Below, one piece after another: positions 35,999-64,000 of a DNA stretch of 64,000 nt. Made by a program: the position numbers and the translations under genes. The DNA is taken from the NCBI GenBank assembly GCA_013396915.1, contig VWZL01000585.1:350951-414950 (forward strand). The letters run 5' to 3'. This DNA is from Stercorarius parasiticus (Eukaryota; Chordata; Aves; Charadriiformes; Stercorariidae). Position 1 is the first letter of the stretch, and each line of letters starts with the position of its first letter. A model generated the notes under the pieces. It did no database searches. It saw only the letters and a program-made list of their open reading frames with translations, and was not told the origin of the DNA.

Positions 35999-38900
35999 AA
36001 AAGTATGCTTCTAACTTAAGCGGTGAATTCTGATACCTCTTTGACCATCACCCTATTCATCTCCAGAGTCAGGGGAGGAGTGAGCTGGCGTTAAACATGG
36101 GCAAGTAAAGGACCAGAGTAGACCGTTGGCTCTGCGAGGTGTCGGGGTGGCTGGCTGCACATGCCAATCTGCAAGAAGGCCAGAATGGCAGGCTTTGGCA
36201 GCCTTGCTGTGATGAGAACAGCATTGGGATCTGTGAAGTGTTCTAGTCTGAAAGCAAGCCTGCCAGTGAGATGCTCTGCATATTTGATTGCTGTGCTGGC
36301 TGATACCAAATGTACCATCACAGTTCACAAATGTTTTTCACTACTTGATGGCTGCTCTGCCTTTACCCTTATAGGACATTTTGAGTTCTCAGTAAAGAGC
36401 AAACAGCCATTTGGGCTTTAAATGATACTTACATGGTTCTACCATCTTGTCTATTTCAAACCATATTGCGAGCTTTGCAGACAAACCCCTGTTCATCTGG
36501 CAATCAATGCACCTGGTTTGAATCAAGGCTACAGAGTGACAGTCTGTTAGGAATGGGCCACCAACCCTGGCTTTGCTGCCACGCCTCCAGATGGGTCATC
36601 AAGGGAAAAGCAAGCTTAAAAAACAAACAGAAAAACCTACCCCCAAACCCAAAACTCCTTTAAAAAAAACCCCTCCTACAACAGTTTTCAGAAAGTCTGT
36701 TTATTCTAAGGTAGTTCTCTTTCAGAGAAGCACCGAGTCTGAAGAATTATATGCCATCAGGATCTTGGCTTTGACTGGGAGAGCCACGTGTCTGACTGTG
36801 CCTCGTGAACGGGGCAGCATTTGGAGATGGCTGGGTGAGAAGTAATTTCATGTGACCCTTGGTGCGAGCCTGTCTGGTCCCTGACAAGCTGTTCATCTCT
36901 CCTCTGCATCAGAAGGTGTCGTGGAAGCTATTCAAAGTGGAGAGGAATAAGGCAGAGAGATGGCAAATTGCTCTTAGGGCATGAACAAGCTCTGATTTAG
37001 GGACACCGAGAAGCCATCTGTTTTTCCTTGTCTGCTTTCTTAGCTGGAAGCTTCCTAGTCCTGATTTCTCTTGATGAAGAGATCACAGTGACGGGTAACC
37101 CGAGCAGAACTGAGGTCTTTGTTACAAGCTCTTCTGACATGAGCCCGAAGTCAAGGCTCCTGTTGGCATAGTTTTCTCCCCTTGATGGGGGCCTTTGATG
37201 GCTGATTTACAGACAAAGGGGAAGATCAGGATATTTCAGGCTGAGTCCTGTGTCTCTGTTGGTTTGCAGAGTTTAGGGGACAGTATGTCCTGTGGCTGGG
37301 ACTGTGGTGTCTCCCCGGCATACCAGAGAGCACAGCACCAGGTGGCACGGCAGCAAGCTCTCGCTGTGGGCCGTTCAGCAGTGGTAATGAAAAGCAGAAA
37401 TAGCACCTAGCATTTTGAAAGTGGTCGAGTGTGAGAGTCCTTGGAGACAGGTGCTTCCTACTATCAAAAAGAAAACACTAAATACTGAACCTCTGAGTCT
37501 GCCTGCACACAGATGCGTGCCAGCTCCTCACTGCCAGACACTCCTCACTGCTTGGGAGGGGGCAGGGGAGCAGCTGGGGAAGTGGTTGTTTGGAGAACAG
37601 CGTTCTTGATGCTGTAGTGAAGGAGGATTTGCCATCAGACTACTCCACAGGGGAGCGAGGAGGGAACAAGTAGGCTGTTGGAGGAGCTGGTCTCATTTGT
37701 TGGGTGGTTGCGGGGAGCTGGTCACGTGCGGGCTGTGACATCCCTGGTTGCTGTGGAGACATGACAGCTCCCAACCTGATGCTGCTGCGCTGCGTTTGGG
37801 GATGCTGCGCTCAGGGCTGAGGCATGGATGTGATGGAGGGGAGGACAGGGAAGAGTGTGAGGGTTATCATCCGGGCAAGGCACATGCTGGAGAAAACATG
37901 TGCCTTGAGGCATTTTCTTTAACCCTTTCATCTCACTGACAGGTGCCTGTAACAGAAGTAGCTACCGCTGCTGGTGTGTGCTGGAAGGCTGGGTGCTGCC
38001 TTTGTTCTTGCAGCCAGCTGCAGCTCTGTCAGCTTGGCAGGGGGATGCTGCTACAAAAGAAGGCAGGGATGCGCTGCTCCGTGCTTCGCGGCAAGATGTG
38101 GACAGATCAGGAAGCCTTTAGCTTTCATGGTCGTTCTCATCTGCTGGCTACTTTGTGCAGCTCCTGCTAGTCCCAGAGGGTTCAGGGGCAGATGGGAACG
38201 GCTCCTGGCAGGCAGGCAGAGCGTTCCCATAGCATGCCTGGAATAGCCGATCCCGGCCATCAGCCTGCTGTGTGACAAGCATTGCTGTCTGGGGCAGGGG
38301 GCCAGCGAGGAGATGGCAGGTTGCATAAGGAAAGAATGAGCCAGGGAGGGGAGGGCTGCTGGGTTTGTTCCAACTTAAAGTCTCTCTTCTTCATCCCCTA
38401 CTCCCAATTTGTTTTTTGCATTCCTCCTCCCAGAGTCTCATTTGTTTTGGGGTGTGATTTGTTTGCTCATTTGTGTATAGGCTTTTGCTCCAATCTGTAA
38501 GGCTTGTGGTGGGGAGCCACCCTCCACCCTGGCTGGCTTGCAGAAGCTTAGTGGGTTGTGCCTTTGTTCTGTTGCTAGCTAGCTGAGAAAAGCCCTAGCT
38601 AACAGAAACGGCTTGACCAGCCCATGTCCTAAAAGGTCCCCGTCCCTGACATGTGCTACTTTCACTGCTCTCATCAGGTGCTCAAATGGGAGACTGGCAT
38701 TTGAGTGCTGCAAGGCTTTCTGGGCAAGAGGCTGTACTGCGGCACGTGGTTATCTTGTGCTGGCTTGTTAGACCCATAGCTCCCACCAGCCTTTGATCAG
38801 GTGGATGTGACTATACCTGCTCTGTCTCCATCTTGCTGCTTGTTCCCTGGCAGTGGTGCCTCTGGTTGCTCCACCTGCTACTAAATTAATACGACAAATA

Positions 38901-41900
38901 TCAGATGTATTTGTGTCATCTTTAATGTAGAAAATGTGATCCTGACAGTCTGTCAAAGGAGCCTTAACCATGAATCAGCTTTTCATTATTTGCTGACTTT
39001 AGTCTTTAAAGCTAATAAAACACCTTCCTGTTGCCTCAAAACTTCAAAAAACATTGGTCAAATCTAACCCACCAGTACCATAGGCTCTTCCATTGATGCT
39101 CACTTCCGTGTCTGGATGCTGTGCAGTCCTGGTGTTCTGGATGCTGCGTTTGAAAGAGGCAAGCCAGGAGAGGTGTATTTAGCTAGATTTGTGCCTATGC
39201 CTTGCAGGCAGTGTAGTGTGAACACATAGGTAAGTTTGTCTAGGTCCTTTGCACGTTGCCTGCCTGAGAAACAGACCTAATCCCTACTTTGTGTCTTTTT
39301 TCCCCTCTAAGTCACCCTGTAAAGGGCTTTGAAAACATCAAAGTGAAGAGTGAGAAAGCCAAGCGTATAGCAGCATGTGCAAGAACTGAGATCACGACTG
39401 AGGTCAGCAAATGTGTGAAGAGAGCTGCTTCAGCTCTTGCTGAAACTTCTTAAAGGGAGAGAAAGCTGCTCTTTCTCGGTAGCACGGTTCAGAGCACGTA
39501 CCTGGAGGCGAGTGCTTGGTGACAGACAGGCTGACTTCCTCCCAGCGTGACTTGGAATACATCAGGTCTCAGCGAGGTAGTCAGAATATGGTTTTTGCTT
39601 GGCTACCTGAAGAGCGTGTGGAGCTGTGGAGATATAACTTTAACCCCTGTGGGTTTCATCAGCATCGCTGTGCCTCAGAAGTACCCTTTCCTTTCCAGAC
39701 TACTGAAGCACTAAGAGGTGAGATGTGCCAATGGAATATGTAAACTCTGTTTTGTGAGACACAGTTATATGACTTACAGGGATCCTGATCCCTTTCTGCT
39801 TTGGGTGAAGCTCCTAGAGTTATCCAGCAATGTCTTGGCCCACCGAAGGAAGACATACCTCAGCATTTTCCAACTGATACGGTGAATTAGTGTATCTAAG
39901 CTTGGATGCGCTTTAATCCTTGGTCGTATTAACTGCATGTTGCTTCTCGAGTAGCAAATGTCTCCATGTAGAATTCTAGGATCTTTTCAAAATGATGTGG
40001 TTCTGCAGAATTTTGACACCCCCCACCCCTTTTGCGTTTTCAGTTTGGAGCAGGGATGGCTGCAATATATTTGAAGTGAGCAGGACAGTATTTTGGGTGT
40101 AAAAGGATGGCGTCTGGCTGTGAGTGTGTGTCATTGTGAGGTCCTGGGTAGAGCCTGTTGCATAAAATAATGTTGCCATCCTCTTACCTGCGTGAACAAG
40201 ACCTGCTTGCTACAGCACTTCTGTGGATCTTAGTCTCTAGAATCTTAAAAGCTTAATTCTCTGTATTAATGCTGGGAAGAGGATTTCAAGACCCTTGATA
40301 ATAAGAACAATGAAAATACTTGCTCTGCAATTGTTTCCTGGCTTCTTAAAGCTTATTTGAATGGATCTGTAACCAAAACAGCTGGCTGAAGGTTCCTGTT
40401 TAGTTTGCTGGCAAGTGTGAAGGAAGGAGAGGTAAGCAGAGACTAATAGAGGACCATTATGCTTCTTTGCTACTTGCTCAGGTTACGTTTCTGGCAGGAC
40501 AGAAATTGGGGCGCTTGACCTCTGTTTCCTTGTTGAATTTGTTCCTGCTTTGAAGCTTACCTGAGAATGGGACTGAGATCAGGTAATTTTGAGAGAATTA
40601 GCTCATAGGCTTTGGAAAGTGAAGAAGCGCTCTTCTGTGGCTTCTACCATTGATCCCTTTGCCTGGAGGCCCCGCTGTGATCCTTCGGTGATGTTAGAGG
40701 ACAGCTCTTCTCCGCCGTTCTCTCCCCAGGCTGACTCTTCTAGGCCAGCACACAGCCCTGCCTTTAGCAAGGAGTACATCCACGTGCTGTTCTTCCCTTC
40801 CTGGGCACAGGCGAAGCAGGCATAAGAAACTGCTTGTGCAGTTGGCTGGTTGTGCGCTGCACGGGTTCATACCTTACTTAAGCAGCTGTCTCTGAAAAAT
40901 GCCATGCAGGGCTTCTGGCTCTGGCCTCTCCTGCGCAGACGCCCCTGTAGTTATGCGCAGAATGGCTCTGTCTGGGCAAGTGTGTGTCTCCCTCCACTTC
41001 TCCTTCAAGTGGCTTGCAATGTATTTTGGGACTGACTTGGATGTAGTGTCAGCTCGCAGCAAAACACTCCAAAGTTGAGGTTGAAAGCATGGGGGTAGGA
41101 GGCTGCTTGTGGTCCTGGAATGCTGAAATAATGTGGGTGAGGTGACACTGTCTAGTGACCAAACAGAGACCAGTTCCTTCCTTATAGCCATCAGCTGATT
41201 GAGGCTTTCAGACCTCAAAGGACAGCGCTCCTGGCATGAAATCTTTTCTCTAGGAACAATGTCTTCACAGCTTTTAACCTGGACAAAAAGGCTACCTGTG
41301 TAGTGAGATAGAGTCTTCCTGTCCCAGCTCCCATCTTGTACTTGGAGTCCCCTATAGCTGTGAATGCATCTGTTATTATTCTTGACTTCTATGGGGCTTA
41401 ATTAAAATACAGATCTTTAATTTTTAATTTTTCCTTCCTGTTGATTCGACTGTCTCTGCGTGAGTGAGGTCTTAGTGCAATTACTGTGCTCCCTGTGGAG
41501 ATACAGACATTTAATTCAGTGAGGCAGGCTCATTCTTGGAGGGGGTTTATTTTCTTCATCTTCCAACTCAGAGGGACGCAAAAGCAAAACATCCAATGGG
41601 TAAAGAACGTGACACTTTATTTGGTTGGTTTGGGCATGTTTGCTGGATCTTGGTTACCAAAATGTTATGTTCTTTGCAGATAACTGCCTCCCCGAGCAAA
41701 GAGCTTGCGATGAAGCTATTCAGTGCAACTTGCATTAGCAGGGCGAGCCAAAAGCATTGGGTCAGGTCCAGGTTTCCTCCTTAAAACGGCATTCTTGCAG
41801 CAGTGATGTAAAGAGATGAAGAGTTTTATTCTTGTGGAACGCATTAAGCTGGCTCATGATTTGTTAAGCTGAGAAGGGGGGGGTGTGTGTGGGTGTGTGT

Positions 41901-44900
41901 GTGTGTGTCAGGCAAGTACCTCGTGCCCCCTCGCCATGAGGGGGATGTGTGTGACCGGAGGGGAACAAGTGTGACCAGAGGGGACACAAGCTCCTTGGCA
42001 GGCACTGCCTGCTGCTGTGTAGGACCCAGCAAGGGAGATCTACTATGAACCTTCAAAAAAGAGTGGAAATCCTGGCGCTCAGCTTTCCGTGTCCCTTGTT
42101 TAACACTGTTTAGGCTAACTTAGTGCTTTTGCGAGCTTAACACCCCCCGTGCAACCATAGGTCAATGCTGAAACAAACACGCAAAGACAGCGTTTGCCTG
42201 CACCTCCTGTATTGCAGTCCCAGGCTTTTTATAGACCACTCAAAATACTTCAGGCTCATTCAGCTCCAGACTTGAGGCTTCCTTAGTTCCCCTCGTGTGG
42301 CTGTGCTCTAGGTTATTTTCCCTGTGTTCACAGAGATCAAATACGTATGTATGTGAAACTTGCAAATTAACAGGCTCATTGATAGGAATGTTTTGTAACA
42401 TTCCTGATCCCTGAGACCTGACAGAAGTACCGCAAAATCTAGGCAAAAGATAAGTGTATTGAAGGAGGTGCCGCTGTTATCAGAGGCGGTTATGGCAGAC
42501 AAATCCTTGCAGTACCTGTGGGTGTGAGTGGTTCAGGATTCCTATGTTGGCAACAGGGACACTATGCTGGCTCTGGATGCAGTGACATGCTGGAATATGC
42601 CTTTTCATGATTATTTGAATAAGGTACGGCCCCTTTCTGCCATGTATTCTGAAGGTTGCTTTGATTTCTAAGCTGTAAACTTAGACAGAAGATGCGGAAC
42701 AATGAGTGTGTTGACGGTAAGAGTGATTTGGTGGGACTGAAACTCTGATTTTATTTCCCCTCCCCCCTCAGTGGGGAATATAAACATTTCATTGTTGTTT
42801 GTGTTAAGCGCCTTTTAGTACGAGCAGCCCAGCAATGGGGGACAAAGAAAGCAGATGTGTCCCATGTCTTTTTTAACTGCTTTTGTTTTTCTGATCGCTG
42901 TAAAGGAGGCTTTTACTGCTTTCTTTTTTTTTTTTAATTTTTTTTTTCCCAAGCAGCAAGTGCTCCACAGGGCTTGATCAAAGCTCATAAATGATGAATT
43001 GAAGGAATGCCCAGCGGAGAATAGAACGCCCTCCTTGTGCTCTGCTGTGTGCGCTGAGAACACCATTGTTTCTTCCCGTACCTTTTTCATCCCTCGAGCT
43101 CTGGGTCGGAGAGAAAAGGCCTTTGTTCCTTGTCTGTCAGCTGAGACAATGCCAGTGTGTTGTCCTACCTCTGCTCTCAGCACCTGACCGGCCTGAGCTC
43201 TGTGGGTTTTGGCAAGCCGAGCGCGATTGTCCTCCAGCTACAGCGTTACAAAGAAAACAAACGGCACCACAGCCTCCTTCCTCCAGACCCTGGCCTGGCT
43301 GTTTCACGGCATCGGCCACCTGTGTCTGTGCTTGCTGTTTTCCTCAGGATGCAGAGGGAAAGCCGGCGGCTTGAAGGATGCAGCTTCGCCTGACTTCCAG
43401 TGCACTGGGACACTGATGTTTGCAGTTGAATGCGCCAGCCCATGCTCTCCTGCTTTGCTCGGGGGGAGGCTCTGCCCTTGGGTGACAGCGGGTCACAGCT
43501 GTCCTGCCCGCTTCTGCCGTCCCTCCTCCCGCACCCAGCGCCTCCGAGCTCCCCTGCTCTAGCACGTTTGTCTCCATGACACTGCGCGCAGCTGCTGGTG
43601 GTGTGACAGAGGGGAATGGAGGCCCAGGCAGGCCCAGTTTTTCCACCTTCCTCTATGGCGTCTCTGGCTGTGCTGTCTTCTGATGGAAAACTCTGCAAAG
43701 GGGAGAGCTTTTAGTTCTCTCTTTCTCTTGGTTTTTGGGGGGCTCATAGAAGGAACCAGTGCTCCACAAATCAGCAGGGAGAGAAAGAGCATGGGCTGGG
43801 GTGGAGAGGAGGCTGGCAAGGGCGTGTTTGGAGAGATGCTCGAGTGAAGACCGTAAGAGCTAAGATGGGCTCTTCCCCGTTCCTAGCCCCGTGCATTCCT
43901 GGATGAGGCAGGCAGCATTTGCTTCAAACTCTGCCGCTGCTCCTGTAGGGAAGAGCATTTAGTTGCGTCTCTCCTGCAATTTTGCACCTGGGCTGATCAT
44001 GTCCAGCTTCAGGCATCACAGCAAAGCAACGTTTCAGCTTCCCACTGTGGTGGAGAAGAAGGTGGTGGAGGTGCAAGTCGCCCTTGCAGTAGTGACTTGT
44101 TGTGTTCCTGGCACCAGCGTGGAGTCCTGTAATTTAAGCGCAGGCTTCAGTCAGCAGCACTTGTGCTGCTGCTGCCTGGACGTGCACCAAAATCCAGCGT
44201 CAGCTCCTCTTCCCTTCCCATCTACCACTGGACTTGGCCCGTTCATGAACAGCCCTGATGTTACACTCTATCTGTGAGAAAGAGCTCTGCAGCGGGTTTC
44301 AGAGGAGCCATGCTGAGGCTTGCTAACATCCCATGGCAGAGACCAAAGCTGGCCATGCTGTGGGGTAGAGACCTGACACAAAGGCAGTGCCAGCTCCTGG
44401 CCAGAGTGATGGGTGATGTCTACTCACTGGAGCCCACCTGGCAGCTCTCCCTGGCCCCTGCTTTCCTCGGGCTGAGCTGTCTTTGCTTCGGGTTTATCTT
44501 TCCTTGAAGTTTGTTTCTAGGCATGCTTTCTTAATTACACCAGCTGGTGGTAACTTTTGTGAAATTGTGACAGTGCCCTGGGTCCCATTACCTCAGAGCC
44601 TTCACTCAGCTCTACCTAGTCCAAACTGTATCCCTTCCCAAGCTCACTGTGCTGGAAGGCAGAAGTGCAAACAGCTTTGACCAGAACAATGTAGCATTGC
44701 CTGGGTAAAGAATGTGATTTACTTGCGTATGTGTGGCATGTGAACACCAGGGCCAGAGGGCACTGCTTGAGTCCTCTCCTCCTTTCTTTTTTTTTTTTTT
44801 CTCCCTTTCCCATTGGAGATGCCTGAGCCACTTGCTGGCACTTTTGTTTGGGGGTGAGGAGGAGAATGCGTGGGTTGACAAGAGGAGGTGGGAGTGAGAT

Positions 44901-45334
44901 CTTTGGGAGCCAGGCATCTGAAAATGAAAAAGCCAACAATCTAGGAAAGCTTTGTAGACGAGTTTAAAATTAGACTGACCCAGTGCTTTTATACTGCTGG
45001 AATTTAATTCCTCTGACCCTAAAGCTTTTGGTCTGACTCAGAGCAAGAGTTCCCAGGCTGTGGCAGTGGAAGTACTGTGAGGCGCTCTCATGTGGCCATG
45101 GGTCTGTGTCAGAGAGACGTGGCTCCTGTCCACCTCCTTGTATTTGTCAAAGTTTGCAGAAATTCAGTCTGAAAAGCCAGGGAAGACTCACATATTTCTG
45201 CTGTCTTTGTGTCTGTATCGGTGTGTGGCTTATGTTCACCCTCTGACTGGGATACTGCTGTGTGTAAAAGCTGTTCAGAGCTTTTCCTTTTTCAGGCATG
45301 ATTGTAACTGTTTCTCTTCTGTTCCTGTTTGCAG
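35999..45334 (+). other. PACS2: PACS2 intron 1, last part (inferred)
   Basis: No coding exon recognised. Contains a GT microsatellite (41876-41908), an imperfect 20-bp tandem duplication around GTGTGACCGGAGGGG (about 41948-41985) and T-rich runs near 42923-42950 and 44788-44800. Confidence 0.65.
41876..41908. repeat. GT microsatellite preceded by G8
   Basis: Eight G followed by TG dinucleotides with one GGG interruption, ending at TGTGTCA. Confidence 0.9.
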
Positions 45335-63868
<18,534 letters not shown>

Positions 63869-64000
63869 GTAAGTCATATTTCAAGAAGGTTATCTATCTG
63901 CAGGTAATGTAGCAGACCTACACTGTCTCTATTTACACATGTAAATTAAAGCACCTTCTCTGACCTCCTCCAAAGGCTTGATGCAGAGATATGAATTTTC
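63869..64000 (+). other. PACS2: Start of PACS2 intron 10
   Basis: Begins GTAAGT after exon 10 and runs off the window. Confidence 0.9.

Overview
The window is avian nuclear DNA. Three things show this: several CR1 non-LTR retrotransposon tails ending in the avian-type ATTCTATG-like terminal repeats, a probable avian endogenous-retrovirus LTR, and two multi-exon vertebrate genes with GT-AG introns. The exact species cannot be read from the sequence. A 767-base assembly gap (15263-16029) and one single N (3629) show it is a draft assembly.

Layout. Positions 1 to about 6.6 kb are visibly GC-rich, with no exon I can recognise; they hold a 12-bp minisatellite (1409-1690) and a probable solo LTR (about 2930-3350). 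A CR1 tail lies at about 6645-7014. SEC22B follows on the minus strand (coding 8972-15228, five coding exons, 215 codons, complete, with a long 3' UTR towards about 7070). Its start codon sits 35 bases from the assembly gap. On the other side of the gap, on the plus strand, PACS2 runs to the right edge. Nine consecutive internal coding exons are visible (45335-63868, 310 complete codons, roughly a third of the usual protein of about 890 residues). Its first coding exon is not visible and is probably in the gap, so intron 1 would be about 29 kb. The 3' two thirds of the gene lie beyond the window.

How the genes relate. SEC22B is the R-SNARE of ER/Golgi traffic. PACS2 is a cytosolic sorting adaptor that acts in COPI-linked retrieval and at ER-mitochondria contacts. 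If PACS2 exon 1 is in the gap, the two early-secretory-pathway genes are head to head over one CpG-rich, probably bidirectional promoter. In human they are on different chromosomes.

No bacterial-type system, CRISPR array, tRNA or rRNA was seen. The most interesting unexplained signals are: a strand-specific 20-bp-stem hairpin in PACS2 intron 1 (16482-16535), with two other inverted repeats within 1 kb; an antisense open frame with a protein-like, very basic C-terminus in intron 2 (47617-47835); a strong internal splice donor in PACS2 exon 7 that would delete exactly eight codons in frame; an octamer/homeodomain cluster in intron 1 (about 21880-22100); and two near-identical CR1 copies in direct orientation flanking PACS2 exons 2 and 3.
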